Assembly (NCBI RefSeq): GCF_014762705.1
Contig: NZ_JABURL010000097.1
Location: 1-64,000, forward strand
Source: Cyclobacterium sp.
GTDB lineage: Bacteria; Bacteroidota; Bacteroidia; Cytophagales; Cyclobacteriaceae
Direction: 5' to 3'
Length of the DNA: 64,000 bases
Below the pieces are notes generated by a model. It saw only the letters and a list, made by a program, of their open reading frames with translations. It searched no databases and was not told the DNA's origin. Positions 1-10,048 of this stretch are shown piece by piece (position 1 is the stretch's first letter; each line of letters starts with the position of its first letter). The translations under genes and the position numbers were made by a program.

Positions 1-1
1 G

Positions 2-3000
2 GCTCGGAGATGGTTATTAGAGACAGATATACAATGGTATACAAGTGGTGGTGATGAATTGGGCAGTGGGGATAATAATTTCGTATCGATATCAGGGGAA
101 ATTTCCGGCGTGAGAAGTACCCTTTCCAACCTTCCAGCCGGAAGTTATTATGCGGAAATCACCGAAAGTGTAAGGAAATCCGAAATTCCTAATGTAGAAC
201 CCCTGGTCTGTAGTTTTGAAACCCCACTGATCGTAGTAGAAGGGCCTGATCCCCTGGAGTTAAATGCCAATTTTAATGCTATTTCCTGCAATGGAGCCGG
301 TGATGGTTGGGTTACCATAGCTCCAACAGGAGGCACTGAACCTTTCAATATTGACTGGTATCTGGGTAATTTTGCAGATGTGGATGCACCTGATCCCTCC
401 CCATTGAATGAATTGACTGCCCAGGCAGGTGATGATGCCATGCAGCGGCAAGGTCTGACAGCGGGGGATTATGCAGTTTTACTGACCGATGCCAATGGCT
501 GTATCATCGCAGAAAATTTCACCATAGAAGAACCAGACCCTTTATCCATGATCGAGCGGGCAGACCTGAGGGTAGACGTGCAGTGTTTCGGGGAAGAAAC
601 GGGCTTGATTGTGTTGGAAGTAGATGGACCCACTACTGGACCTTACTTTTTTGAGGCATTTAGGGACGGTGCTTCAGAAGGAATTAAAGAGGATCCGATA
701 GTCTCTCTTGGATTCGGCGAAGTATTCATTTCAGACCTGCCCGCAGGTAATTACCGTTTGGTGGTCACGGATGCCAATGGCTGTACTTTTGAAATCGACG
801 ACATCCTTATAGATCAACCCGATACGGGATTAATAATTGAAGAGCCGGTCATTTCTGACTATAATGGATTTCAGATCTCCTGTCCCGGTCAGAATGACGG
901 GAGCATTGAATTGGAAATTAACGGCGGAGAAGGTGCACTGGACTACCTCTGGACCGGCCCGGATGGCTTTGAATCCACCGAAAAGGATATTTTTGATTTG
1001 GCTCCGGGACAGTATCAATTCATCGTTACCGATGAGAACAATTGTACCGCAACTATCGGATCAGTAGAACTTATCGCCCCTACCCCCATCACCCTAAACG
1101 AAGTCATCCCGAATTACAATGGTTTCGAGATCAGTTGTTCTGGCAGTGCAGATGGCAGTATCAATCCTGACCCAGCTGGCGGCACAGGTGAGTTTACCTT
1201 TAGTTGGGCAGGGCCTGACGGATTCAGCTCCACGGATCCAATCATAGAAAATTTAAGCCCAGGGTCTTATGAACTAACCATAACAGATTCGAATGGTTGT
1301 ATACTTGAATCCAGTTATTTACTGGAAGAACCGATGGAATTGATCATCGAAGAGATTCCAGACGAAAGGGTAAATATCACTTGCTTTGGGGATGATACCG
1401 GAGCCATTGCAATCGCTTTAACCAGTCTTTCAGTTCCTCCTTACGAAATACAGCTTGGTGAAATGGGTAAAACTGTGCCCCTAAGGACCATTAATGATTT
1501 TGCGGCAGACAGGTTGGACCTGACCAACCTGGTTGCTGGAAATTATTGGGTTCGGGTCACTGATTCTAACGGCTGTAGCAGAATCATCGAAGACATTCCC
1601 ATTGTGCAACCGGAAAATGGTCTTGAATTGACCAATGTTTCGGTTTCAGATTACAACGGTTTTGAAATATCTTGTAACGGAGCTAACGATGGTTTTATAT
1701 CGTTTGAGGTAGAAGGAGCCCAAGGTGCTGTGGTTTTATCCTGGACAGGGCCAGATGGTTTTTCTTCTGATAGCAATGCCCTTACTGATCTGGCACCGGG
1801 CAATTATGAATTATCGGTAACTGACGAATCAGGATGTTCTTTGACAGAGACCTTTGAGATTACCGAACCTGAAGCCTTGAGTTTAACCGATGAAGTCTCA
1901 GATTTCAATGGTTTTGGCATACAATGTAATGGGGGAAATGAGGGCTTTATCAATCTGCTCATTTCAGGTGGAAATGAACCAATAAACGTTTCCTGGACAG
2001 GCCCGGATGGGTTTACTTCCAATGACACCTCCCTGGAAAACCTGGTAACCGGGGTGTATGAGGTATTGATTTCCGATCAAAACGGCTGCCAGATCAACAG
2101 CAGCTATAACCTTACGGAGCCTGAAAGCCTGCAAATAGTTGAATTGGTTGATGAAAAAGAAAATGTTGCCTGTTTTGGACAGGAAACGGGTAAATTAGGG
2201 GTTAGCCTTAGCGGACCTTCAGCAGGCCCCTACCTGTTTAGTCTGGAAAATCAGGATGGAAGTATCAGCCGTGACACACCGCCAACCCCGGACATCAACT
2301 GGATTGTTGACAACCTACCAGCAGGCAACTACACCGTCCAGGTGACGGATGCCAATGGGTGTTTTCAGGAATTAGCAGGGCTGCTTATCACTCAGCCAGA
2401 TGAAGGTGTACAGATTGAATCCACTGAATTGTCCTCCTATAACGGTTTTAATATCAGTTGTTTTGGTGCTGCTGATGGTTTCATTGAAGCTACGGTAGCC
2501 GGAGGGTCTGGAAATTATACATTTGAGTGGACCGGGCCTGAGGGGTTTTCTTCAGACCAACTTAGTATTTCTAATTTAAGCCCAGGCACTTACCAGCTTA
2601 CTGTTGCCGATGAAAATGGCTGCGCAGTCAATTCTGAGGAATTGGAAATACTTTCCCCTGAGCCACTTGATTTGAATGCTTCAATCAGTAGCTTCAATGG
2701 TTTTGAGATCAGTTGTTTTGGAGCGAATGATGGAAGTATTTCTCTCGCTCCTACCGGAGGTACCGAGAATTACACCATTTCATGGACAGGTCCCAACAAT
2801 TTCACTTCAACTGCCACCGAAATATCCGGATTATCTCCGGGTATTTATGAAGTGCTGCTGGTAGATGAGAATGGATGTGAGGCAAGGGAAAGCTTTCCTG
2901 TCAATGAGCCAGATTTGCTGGAAGTAACTTTGCTGGAAACGGAAGATGTGCTTTGTTTTGGAGAAGCCACCGGGAGCATTTCTGTAGGAGTAAGGGGAGG

Positions 3001-4618
3001 GGTAACTGATGCCTATGTTTTTGATTGGACCCGGGATGGTACATCATTTGATATGACCTCTCAAAACCTGGAAAATATTCCTGCTGGCAACTACTCCCTT
3101 AGTGTCACAGATGCCAATGGTTGTGTGGCCATTATACCCGAAATTCAGATTCTCCAGCCGCAGGAAGCCCTTGAAGCCACACTCAACCAAACCCCAATAT
3201 CCTGTTTCAACGCAAATGATGCCAACCTTTCTGTTGACATAACCGGGGGTGAAGCCCCCTACCAGGTAAGTTGGAACATTGGCTCCACACAAACAGAATT
3301 TTCAGGGATAGGTCCTGGCTTTTATCAGGTTACGGTAACCGATGCAAACGGCTGCAGTCTGGTAAGGGAAACGACCATTGAGGATTTACCGGTTTTTGAT
3401 GTAGCCCCGGAAGTCAATCAAATATCTTGTAATGGGGCTGCTGATGGGAGCATTTTGCTTAACCTGGAAGGAGGCGAGGCTCCGGTAAGGGCCATATGGG
3501 ATCATGGCCCTGAGCAGTCTGCTATCTATAACCTTGGACCAGGAACCTACAATGTGCTACTGGAAGATGCAAAAGGTTGTACCATTCAAAGGTCATTCAA
3601 CATTGCGGAGCCTGATATTTTGGTGGTAGTGGAGCAAATCCGGGATGCCCTATCCTGTGAAGATGGGCGAAGTGGAGCTATCGACCTGGTGGTTTCAGGG
3701 GGCACCCCTCCCTACAACTACGAATGGAGCAATGGAGCCAACACAGCGGGAATTTCAGGCTTGACCAATGGTACCTATTCCGTAGATATCACAGATCAAT
3801 CCGGTTGTTTTGTCAGTCAAACTTTCAGGGTAAACAGACCCACTCCTATTACAATAGATATGGTATCCACTACCTCCATTGAATGCGAACCCCGGGGGAT
3901 CAGTGAAACATTCGAAATCAATGTGGACGGCGGAGTAGCACCCTATACTATTGAATGGAGCAATGGTGAAGTTTTTGATGAGGGTTACCGCATGATTACC
4001 GATGAACCCGGAACTTATGCTGTGACGGTTACAGATGGCTATGGCTGCACCCAAAGCAGAAGTTTTGAGGTTGAAAATAGCCAGATATTGGTTGATGGAG
4101 ACTATATTTCAGCCTCTTTTGACAGCTATGGAGAAGACCTTGTCAACTTTGATGTACAATTTATCAACAACAGCAGTGGCAATATTGACAGCTATTACTG
4201 GGATTTTCGTGACGGGAACAACAGTCTTGAAGATAGCCCCATACACCGGTATCAGGAAGCGGGCATATATGAAGTTAGTTTGACTGCCTATGATTTCTGG
4301 AATTGTAGCTCTACAACAACATTTGAAATTGAAATATTGGATTACTTTCTGAAGGTCCCGAATGTATTCAGTCCTAACGGTGATGGGATCAATGATTATT
4401 TCTTTCCCAAATTCCTTTATATTGAAGAGATTTCTTTTACCATCATGAACAAATGGGGTGAAATACTTTTCCATACCGAAGAAATAGATTCCAGGGGATG
4501 GGATGGCAGCTATCGGGGACAACAATCCACACCCGGGAATTATGTTTACAAATTGAATTTTACTACCACTGATGGAAGGGAATTTTCGGACACCGGTGCA
4601 TTGATGCTTTTGGAATGA
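2..4618 (+). CDS. SprB-repeat adhesin with T9SS C-terminal sorting domain (5' truncated by window edge)
   Basis: Large cell-surface protein likely exported by the type IX secretion system, as adhesin or gliding-associated protein. The frame is open from base 2 with no stop, so the true start lies upstream; the TTG at 59 is only the first start-like codon. About 14 SprB-type repeats run to roughly residue 1340. Each has an [IV]-[ST]-C-[FN]-G core followed by DG, GG, a W[TS]GP.GF strand and LxPGxY.xxxTDxNGC. A PKD-like domain follows at about 1348-1425 (YYWDFRDG). The last 85 residues start VPNVFSPNGDGIND, the gliding-associated CHU_C/type B sorting signal. The stop overlaps the next ATG by 4 bases, coupling it to the PorP/SprF partner. 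Family is very likely; the ligand is unknown. Confidence 0.93.
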   Translation, partial: ARRWLLETDIQWYTSGGDELGSGDNNFVSISGEISGVRSTLSNLPAGSYYAEITESVRKSEIPNVEPLVCSFETPLIVVEGPDPLELNANFNAISCNGAGDGWVTIAPTGGTEPFNIDWYLGNFADVDAPDPSPLNELTAQAGDDAMQRQGLTAGDYAVLLTDANGCIIAENFTIEEPDPLSMIERADLRVDVQCFGEETGLIVLEVDGPTTGPYFFEAFRDGASEGIKEDPIVSLGFGEVFISDLPAGNYRLVVTDANGCTFEIDDILIDQPDTGLIIEEPVISDYNGFQISCPGQNDGSIELEINGGEGALDYLWTGPDGFESTEKDIFDLAPGQYQFIVTDENNCTATIGSVELIAPTPITLNEVIPNYNGFEISCSGSADGSINPDPAGGTGEFTFSWAGPDGFSSTDPIIENLSPGSYELTITDSNGCILESSYLLEEPMELIIEEIPDERVNITCFGDDTGAIAIALTSLSVPPYEIQLGEMGKTVPLRTINDFAADRLDLTNLVAGNYWVRVTDSNGCSRIIEDIPIVQPENGLELTNVSVSDYNGFEISCNGANDGFISFEVEGAQGAVVLSWTGPDGFSSDSNALTDLAPGNYELSVTDESGCSLTETFEITEPEALSLTDEVSDFNGFGIQCNGGNEGFINLLISGGNEPINVSWTGPDGFTSNDTSLENLVTGVYEVLISDQNGCQINSSYNLTEPESLQIVELVDEKENVACFGQETGKLGVSLSGPSAGPYLFSLENQDGSISRDTPPTPDINWIVDNLPAGNYTVQVTDANGCFQELAGLLITQPDEGVQIESTELSSYNGFNISCFGAADGFIEATVAGGSGNYTFEWTGPEGFSSDQLSISNLSPGTYQLTVADENGCAVNSEELEILSPEPLDLNASISSFNGFEISCFGANDGSISLAPTGGTENYTISWTGPNNFTSTATEISGLSPGIYEVLLVDENGCEARESFPVNEPDLLEVTLLETEDVLCFGEATGSISVGVRGGVTDAYVFDWTRDGTSFDMTSQNLENIPAGNYSLSVTDANGCVAIIPEIQILQPQEALEATLNQTPISCFNANDANLSVDITGGEAPYQVSWNIGSTQTEFSGIGPGFYQVTVTDANGCSLVRETTIEDLPVFDVAPEVNQISCNGAADGSILLNLEGGEAPVRAIWDHGPEQSAIYNLGPGTYNVLLEDAKGCTIQRSFNIAEPDILVVVEQIRDALSCEDGRSGAIDLVVSGGTPPYNYEWSNGANTAGISGLTNGTYSVDITDQSGCFVSQTFRVNRPTPITIDMVSTTSIECEPRGISETFEINVDGGVAPYTIEWSNGEVFDEGYRMITDEPGTYAVTVTDGYGCTQSRSFEVENSQILVDGDYISASFDSYGEDLVNFDVQFINNSSGNIDSYYWDFRDGNNSLEDSPIHRYQEAGIYEVSLTAYDFWNCSSTTTFEIEILDYFLKVPNVFSPNGDGINDYFFPKFLYIEEISFTIMNKWGEILFHTEEIDSRGWDGSYRGQQSTPGNYVYKLNFTTTDGREFSDTGALMLLE

Positions 4619-5646
4619 AAAACTTATGGACCATAGGAATAGCATGTCTCTGCCTGATTACAGGTTGGAATAAAGCCATAGGGCAGGATTTTCATTTCAC
4701 CCAGTTTTATGCTGCCCCCCTAAACCTGAGTCCTGCCTTTGCCGGCGCCATGGAGACCAGCAGAGTAGGGCTAAATTACCGCAAACAATGGCCGGGTTTG
4801 GGTTATGATTTTAATGCAGCAGGATTTTACTTCGACACCTACCTGGACAAATCCAATGTGGGTATAGGCCTGTCTGCCTCACAGTTTACCGAATCTTTTT
4901 TAAGCATAAGGTCTGCAGATATTGCGGGATACATTTCCTACAGGTTAAAATTGGGAGATGAAAGCTTCTTACGGTTTGGTGGACAATTTGGTGTGGTAAA
5001 CCGCAGCCTCACACTTGAGGAATTGGTTTTTGGTGACCAGATTGATTTGTTAAACCGTACCGTCAATCCCACTACCATTGACAGGCTTCCGGGAGAAGAC
5101 AGCAATTGGTATCCGGATCTTTCATTCGGGGCATTGCTTCAGGTTCCGGACTTTTGGTTGGGGATCAGCAGCCACCACGTCACCAGGCCAAATATTGGCT
5201 TTTTGGATGATGGAATTGGCAATAATCTCCCCATTAAATGGGGTGTACATGGAGGATATGTCAAAAACCTGGACAACAGGATGTTCAAAACCTATCCCAT
5301 TAGAAAAGTATTTTCGGTTTCCTTCAATTACAAAAGACAAGGAACTTTTCAACAAATAGAATTGATTCCACAGTTGCAGGTAGAAAATTTCATCGGAGGA
5401 TTGGGATTTAGAAACATTACCCGATTTAATGATTTGCCAGACCAAAATTCGATCAATGCCGTTCTGGGATTTAACCTGCCAAGCGGTATCACCATGGCAT
5501 ATAGCTATGATTACATGTTGAATAGGTTCAGTAATCCGGCCCATGTCTCCCATGAAATTTCCATCTATTTTACAGATCTGAAAAAGAAATCTTTGAGGGA
5601 TACGCTTTTGCCTTGTCCTCCCGGAAATGCCAATTGGAATTATTAA
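4615..5646 (+). CDS. PorP/SprF family type IX secretion-associated outer-membrane protein
   Basis: 343-residue outer-membrane beta-barrel partner of the preceding adhesin. A signal peptide (residues 1-23, ending AIGQ) is followed by the family hallmark DFHFTQFYAAPLNLSPAFAG and strands rich in aromatic and glycine residues. In the PorP/SprF family such proteins sit next to a CHU_C-tailed adhesin and are needed for its export or surface attachment. The ATGA overlap (4615-4618) implies translational coupling. Length and motif spacing look complete. The exact role, translocation or anchoring, is inferred from family and neighbour. Confidence 0.92.
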   Translation: MKNLWTIGIACLCLITGWNKAIGQDFHFTQFYAAPLNLSPAFAGAMETSRVGLNYRKQWPGLGYDFNAAGFYFDTYLDKSNVGIGLSASQFTESFLSIRSADIAGYISYRLKLGDESFLRFGGQFGVVNRSLTLEELVFGDQIDLLNRTVNPTTIDRLPGEDSNWYPDLSFGALLQVPDFWLGISSHHVTRPNIGFLDDGIGNNLPIKWGVHGGYVKNLDNRMFKTYPIRKVFSVSFNYKRQGTFQQIELIPQLQVENFIGGLGFRNITRFNDLPDQNSINAVLGFNLPSGITMAYSYDYMLNRFSNPAHVSHEISIYFTDLKKKSLRDTLLPCPPGNANWNY

Positions 5647-5712
5647 AAATGGAGGAATGCGAAATTCAGCCATAATAAACCCTATTCATTCCTTCAATTT
5701 CCCCGGATGCCT

Positions 5713-5720
5713 TATATTTG
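5713..5720 (+). promoter_or_regulatory. Candidate Bacteroidota -7 box for tyrS
   Basis: The octamer TATATTTG matches the Bacteroidota sigma-A -7 consensus TAnnTTTG and lies 25 bases before the tyrS ATG. No clear TTTG -33 box is seen about 19 bases upstream, so support is partial. Confidence 0.35.
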
Positions 5721-5745
5721 CGGACGCATTTAAAAAGCCTACAAC

Positions 5746-7035
5746 ATGAATGATTTTATAGCAGAGCTAAAGTGGCGGGGAATGCTACAGGACATGACCC
5801 CGGGTATAGAGGAACATTTGAGAAAAGGAAGGGCTGCAGCCTATCTGGGTTTTGACCCCACAGCTGATTCTCTCCATATCGGTCATATGGTAGGTGTAAT
5901 GACCCTGGTTCATTTTCAGCGCTCAGGAAACCAGCCGATGGCCCTTATTGGTGGGGCTACGGGAATGATCGGAGATCCCTCCTTTAAATCTACCGAAAGA
6001 AGCCTGCTGGATAAAGCTACTCTTGACAAAAACATCGCCGGCATCAGGAAGCAACTGGAAAAATTTTTAGACTTCAATGTATCAAGTGAAAACAAAGCCA
6101 TTTTGGTCAACAATTATGATTGGATGGCTCAATTTTCTTTTCTGGAATTCATCCGGGATGTAGGCAAACACATTACCGTCAATTACATGATGGCGAAAGA
6201 TTCAGTAAAAAGAAGGCTGGAGGAAGGAAATGGTCTTTCATTCACTGAATTTACCTATCAATTGATTCAGGGTTATGATTTTTACCATTTGTGGAAGCAC
6301 AATGACTGCAGCATTCAACTCGGGGGATCAGATCAATGGGGAAACATTGTCACAGGAACAGAACTGATCAGAAAGAAAGCAGGTGGGGAAGCCTTTGCAC
6401 TAACCGTACCCTTGATTACAAAAGCGGATGGCAGCAAATTCGGTAAATCCGAAGGAGGCAATGTATGGCTGGATCCGGAGAAAACCTCTCCTTATGCTTT
6501 TTATCAATTCTGGTTGAATGTCTCTGATGAAGATGCAACCCGCTATATTCGGATTTTTACTACTTTGGATAAATTGGCCATTGAAACACTGGAAAAAGAA
6601 CATGCCGAAGCTCCCCATCAGCGACTTTTACAGAAGACAATTGCTCAGGAAATCACTTGTATGGTACATGGCGAGGGTGAATACCAAATGGCATTAAAAG
6701 CATCCGGGATTCTATTTGGAAATTCTTCTCTGGAAGATCTTTCCAAATTGGATGAAAGAACGTTTTTGCAGGTATTTGACGGGGTACCGGTAATGAAAAT
6801 AGATAGGGAAGCTTTCGATTCCATAGAAAATGTATTGGAACTTCTTTGTTTCGATAAAACCATTTTCAGTTCCAAAGGGGAAGCCAGGAAGCTTATTCAG
6901 GGAGGAGGCCTTTCAATCAATAAAACAAAGGTTGCTGATCCCCAGAAATCCGTTCAAGTACCTTTGCTTCAGGGAAAATACCTATTGGTGCAGAAAGGGA
7001 AAAAAAATTACTACCTCATCACGGTTCAGGCTTAA
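5746..7035 (+). CDS. tyrS: Tyrosyl-tRNA synthetase
   Basis: 429-residue class I aminoacyl-tRNA synthetase that charges tRNA-Tyr in the cytoplasm. The ATP-binding HIGH motif is at residues 44-47 ([10 protein letters not shown]). The KMSKS-type loop is KFGKS at 231-235, typical of bacterial TyrRS. The substrate region [13 protein letters not shown] and GGSDQWGN follow the family pattern. The C-terminal 70 residues form an S4-like RNA-binding domain ([17 protein letters not shown]). Length matches bacterial TyrS (about 420-430). It appears monocistronic or co-transcribed with the TetR gene 52 bases downstream. Confidence 0.98.
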   Translation: MNDFIAELKWRGMLQDMTPGIEEHLRKGRAAAYLGFDPTADSLHIGHMVGVMTLVHFQRSGNQPMALIGGATGMIGDPSFKSTERSLLDKATLDKNIAGIRKQLEKFLDFNVSSENKAILVNNYDWMAQFSFLEFIRDVGKHITVNYMMAKDSVKRRLEEGNGLSFTEFTYQLIQGYDFYHLWKHNDCSIQLGGSDQWGNIVTGTELIRKKAGGEAFALTVPLITKADGSKFGKSEGGNVWLDPEKTSPYAFYQFWLNVSDEDATRYIRIFTTLDKLAIETLEKEHAEAPHQRLLQKTIAQEITCMVHGEGEYQMALKASGILFGNSSLEDLSKLDERTFLQVFDGVPVMKIDREAFDSIENVLELLCFDKTIFSSKGEARKLIQGGGLSINKTKVADPQKSVQVPLLQGKYLLVQKGKKNYYLITVQA

Positions 7036-7087
7036 ATTCATTTACCTCCGGGTATATTAATTAAAGTTCATCAAAACCCAAATAAAT

Positions 7088-7786
7088 ATGGGGGTTTACG
7101 AAAGACAACAAAAAGAAAAAAAAATCCTTGAAGCAGCTTTCCAATTATTTGGACAGAAAGGTTTTCACGGCACCAAAGTAGAGGATGTGGCTAAAAGGGC
7201 CAAAATAAGCAAGGGTCTGGTCTATTTTTATTTTAAAAGTAAGGAAGACTTATACATGGCCATCACCAGGAAAGGTATGGATGAATTAAAGGATATGATC
7301 TTTAAATCCTTCGGAAAGGCCAAGGAAAAAACAGGCCTGGACGTGATGACAGATTTGGTGGAGGGCTACTTTTCTTTTGCTCAGGAAAAAAAAGTGTACC
7401 ATGATGCCTTGCTGTATTTTTTATCTACGCTGAATCAATACCATCAGGACAGAGAAAAGGTTAATCCCCTGCTTTTGGATAGTCAGTATTTTAATAAGTT
7501 GCTACAAAGCCATCATGACCTGGCAAAATTAGGGATCAAAGCCATCTCTCAAGGGATCAAAGATGGAAGCATAAGACCTGATCTTCAGGCAGAAAGCACA
7601 TTTTACACGCTATGGAGCATGATGATTGGCTATTGTCAGCTAAGTGGCTCTATCCGGCTTGAACCCTCCGATATCAGGATCAATTCGGAAAGCTGGAAAA
7701 ATGGATTTTTAAAACTGTTCTATGAAATTCTGAAAGGCAGTGATAACCCCTATAAAAGCCCGCCAGTACAGGGTAAATTATTTTAG
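7088..7786 (+). CDS. TetR/AcrR family transcriptional regulator
   Basis: 232-residue one-component repressor. The N-terminal DNA-binding domain (about residues 8-55) has the TetR helix-turn-helix: ILEAAFQLFGQKGFHGTKVEDVAKRAKISKGLVYFYFKSKEDLY. The remaining all-helical part is a ligand-binding and dimerisation domain of usual length. Its target is not evident from sequence; the downstream small membrane protein and SDR gene are candidates. The C-terminal domain resembles TetR regulators of lipid or stress genes, but this is weak. No obvious palindromic operator was found in the 52-base upstream gap. Confidence 0.9.
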   Translation: MGVYERQQKEKKILEAAFQLFGQKGFHGTKVEDVAKRAKISKGLVYFYFKSKEDLYMAITRKGMDELKDMIFKSFGKAKEKTGLDVMTDLVEGYFSFAQEKKVYHDALLYFLSTLNQYHQDREKVNPLLLDSQYFNKLLQSHHDLAKLGIKAISQGIKDGSIRPDLQAESTFYTLWSMMIGYCQLSGSIRLEPSDIRINSESWKNGFLKLFYEILKGSDNPYKSPPVQGKLF

Positions 7787-7847
7787 TTTTAGAATTACAA
7801 CAGTATAGCATTGGTGTTTTTTGAAATAAAACCACAGTATTGAAGGG

Positions 7848-7866
7848 TTAGGCACCTTTCTTGCAC
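7848..7866 (+). promoter_or_regulatory. Candidate sigma-54 (RpoN) promoter
   Basis: The sequence GGCACCTTTCTTGCA has GG at 7851-7852 and GC at 7863-7864. This gives the exact 12-base spacing of a sigma-54 -24/-12 promoter and a close match to TGGCAC-N5-TTGCA. The predicted start is near 7876, 26 bases before the ATG of the small membrane protein. Confidence 0.55.
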
Positions 7867-7901
7867 CTATAATAAGTCAAATAAAAACTTAAAAGCATCT
7901 C

Positions 7902-8099
7902 ATGGATTTATTGATAGGAGCACTATTTGTATTGGCCATAATATTGGCCCTTTTCTTAATATTCAAACGAATATTTAACAGGAAAAAAGGTAAAGTTGAT
8001 GCCAGTCAGGAAATTTCCTCCAAAGAAGTTTTAGGGAAGGAAGTTTCAAACATGGAAGACAATCCTGAATCCCAGAAAAAGCGTGAAAATAAAGAATAA
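7902..8099 (+). CDS. Small single-pass membrane protein, unknown function
   Basis: 65-residue protein with an N-terminal hydrophobic helix (about residues 3-22, LLIGALFVLAIILALFLIF). A basic stop-transfer patch follows (KRIFNRKKGK), then a charged hydrophilic tail rich in Glu, Lys and Ser. Topology would be N-out, C-in by the positive-inside rule. The family is not recognised. Support for reality comes from the coherent membrane-plus-tail architecture and the well-placed sigma-54-type promoter 26-50 bases upstream. It could be a stress-responsive small protein, but no function can be assigned. Confidence 0.65.
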   Translation: MDLLIGALFVLAIILALFLIFKRIFNRKKGKVDASQEISSKEVLGKEVSNMEDNPESQKKRENKE

Positions 8100-8237
8100 T
8101 TTTGATTCTGATTCATCCTGGCTAATATCGTTTAAATATTCTTGATTCATTAATTATTTGTTTCCGTAATGAATATTTATTGGTATTATTCACTTAAATT
8201 GGCTTTATAATTTTCTCTCTTTAGATAGTCATTTATT

Positions 8238-9005
8238 ATGGATTTAAGTTCATTATTTTCTTTACAGGATAAAGTAGCTATTGTTACAGGCGCAAGTCGG
8301 GGTATAGGTTTTTCTATAGCCCATTTTTTTGCGGCAGCGGGTGCAAAAGTGGTGATCAACAGTAGAAATCAGGATAGGTTGGATGAAGCCACACATAAAT
8401 TAAGAGAAAAAGGCTATGAGGTTTTTGGTATCGCCAATAACATTGGATATCCGGATGACAGGCAAAACCTGATTAATCAAACCATTGAAAAATATGGCCA
8501 GATTGATATACTGGTTAATAATGCTGCGACCAATCCGATTTTCGGGCCTATTGAGGAAACAGATTTAAATTTGTTTGATAAAGTCCTTGACGTGAACGTA
8601 AAGGCACCCTACGAGCTTTCCAAATTGAGTTTACCGTTTTTAAGGCAATCCTCGGCCGCATCGATCATCAATATCAGTTCAATAAGCGGTTTATCACCTG
8701 AAAAAGGCCTTGGATTGTATAGTATCAGCAAGTCGGCGCTGATTTCGCTGACCAAGGTTTTTGCCAAAGAATGGGGGACCTACGATATTAGGGTGAACGC
8801 TATCTGTCCGGGCTTGATCAAAACCAAATTTTCTGAAGTATTGTGGTCCGATGAAACTATCAGAGAAAAATTCTTAGCCGATCTTCCACTGAAACGCATA
8901 GGTGAGGAAGAAGAAATCGGATCGATGGCTTTGTTTCTGGCTTCTCAGGCCTCAGGCTATACTACAGGCGCTGTTTTTACTGTAGACGGTGGATTTAATG
9001 CCTGA
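8238..9005 (+). CDS. SDR family NAD(P)-dependent oxidoreductase
   Basis: 255-residue classical short-chain dehydrogenase/reductase. The Rossmann cofactor motif TGASRGIG is at 17-24 and the NNAAT structural motif at 94-98. The catalytic Ser is near 147-148 (INISSISG) and YxxxK is Y161-K165 (YSISK). The C-terminal PG motif (ICPGLIKT) and DGGFNA end are typical. An NSR after the second strand suggests NADP(H) preference. It resembles DHRS4-like carbonyl or alcohol dehydrogenases, but the substrate cannot be told. Its TGA directly abuts the stop of the convergent downstream gene, with no spacer. Confidence 0.93.
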   Translation: MDLSSLFSLQDKVAIVTGASRGIGFSIAHFFAAAGAKVVINSRNQDRLDEATHKLREKGYEVFGIANNIGYPDDRQNLINQTIEKYGQIDILVNNAATNPIFGPIEETDLNLFDKVLDVNVKAPYELSKLSLPFLRQSSAASIINISSISGLSPEKGLGLYSISKSALISLTKVFAKEWGTYDIRVNAICPGLIKTKFSEVLWSDETIREKFLADLPLKRIGEEEEIGSMALFLASQASGYTTGAVFTVDGGFNA

Positions 9006-9962
9006 TTACTTTGGATTGGCATCGTTTTCACATTCTTCATCTTCTCCATTTTCTTCTATTATCTTAATTCTTACCGCCTGTTTGATAGGTACAATTTGCC
9101 CCCCTACATTTTCAGCAATAAAATAGGTCAATTGGGCCCCAAAAAGAAAAATAAGTACCGAATAATAAACCCAAATCAAGACCACTACCAGAGAACCTGC
9201 AGTACCATAATAACTCCCCACATCTGCATTACCCATATAGAGTCCTATCAGGTATTTGCCCAGTCCAAACAAGGCCATCGTCACAAAAGCACCCAACCAG
9301 ACATCTCTCCATTTTACGATTGCATCCGGAAGAATTTTGTACATCAAACCAAAAATCAATACAAGAATGGACTGTGTAACCAAAAAATTAATTACTGACG
9401 CCAATTTTAAAGTACCCGTATCAAAAACCTCAGAAAAATAATTCAAAAATATTACAATCAGGGCATCTGCCAGCAATGACACCAATAATAGGAAACCTAT
9501 AGAAGCTACCATAGAAAAACTTAGCAGCCGGTTAATCACAAACTTTAAAAAGCCACGCTCAGGTTTTGATTTAATGTGCCAAATATGATTAATGCTGTTT
9601 TGAAGGCTAACAAAAACGGTGGTTGCAGAGAATATTAAGATCCCTATCCCCAATATCCGGGTATAAACTTTTTGCCCACTAATAGAAACATTTTTCATGA
9701 CATCATCCAAAGTTTGGGCACTTTCTTCCCCAATCAAACCGGAAACCTGGGTCAGTAACTCATCCTTGACGGTATCTGCACTGTAAAGTACCGAGGCAAT
9801 ATTCAATACGATGATCAACAGGGCTGGCAAGGAAAAAATGGTATAGAAAGCGGTTGAAGCGGCAAAAGTGACCGAATCACTTTTGCCAAATTCCTTGACA
9901 CTATCGATGATAATTTCAAAAAAAGAAAACCTTTTTAACCTTTTAATTCTACTCTTTATCAT
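9006..9962 (-). CDS. YihY/BrkB family inner-membrane protein
   Basis: 318-residue polytopic membrane protein. It has about six transmembrane helices and the family signature TFAASTAFYTIFSLPALLII near residue 33. Also present are LQNSINHIWHIK and the late GSYYGTAGSLVVVLIWVYYS segment, all typical of YihY/BrkB (formerly annotated as ribonuclease BN). Function in this family is unsettled; export or envelope roles have been proposed. The acidic C-terminal tail (EENGEDEECENDA) is cytoplasmic by prediction. It lies last in a run of minus-strand genes from 13154 and is convergent with the SDR gene. Confidence 0.9.
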   Translation of the reverse strand: MIKSRIKRLKRFSFFEIIIDSVKEFGKSDSVTFAASTAFYTIFSLPALLIIVLNIASVLYSADTVKDELLTQVSGLIGEESAQTLDDVMKNVSISGQKVYTRILGIGILIFSATTVFVSLQNSINHIWHIKSKPERGFLKFVINRLLSFSMVASIGFLLLVSLLADALIVIFLNYFSEVFDTGTLKLASVINFLVTQSILVLIFGLMYKILPDAIVKWRDVWLGAFVTMALFGLGKYLIGLYMGNADVGSYYGTAGSLVVVLIWVYYSVLIFLFGAQLTYFIAENVGGQIVPIKQAVRIKIIEENGEDEECENDANPK

Positions 9963-10048
9963 TATTCAAACAAATTGCATAAAATGAATCCAGTGAAAAT
10001 CACCAAAAATCATACCTTAAATGGCAAATCAATTTGAACAATAAAACT

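Noticed and set aside
4109-4645. 178-codon minus-strand frame opposite the adhesin's end
   Set aside because: Shadow of the CHU_C coding region; no motif, and it crosses the next gene's start.
5122-5673. 183-codon minus-strand frame opposite the PorP/SprF gene
   Set aside because: Antisense shadow with no motif; the plus-strand frame carries a full PorP/SprF signature.
5650-5700. Near-dyad GGAGGAATG/CATTCCTTC before tyrS
   Set aside because: Loop of about 28 bases and no T-run; likely chance.
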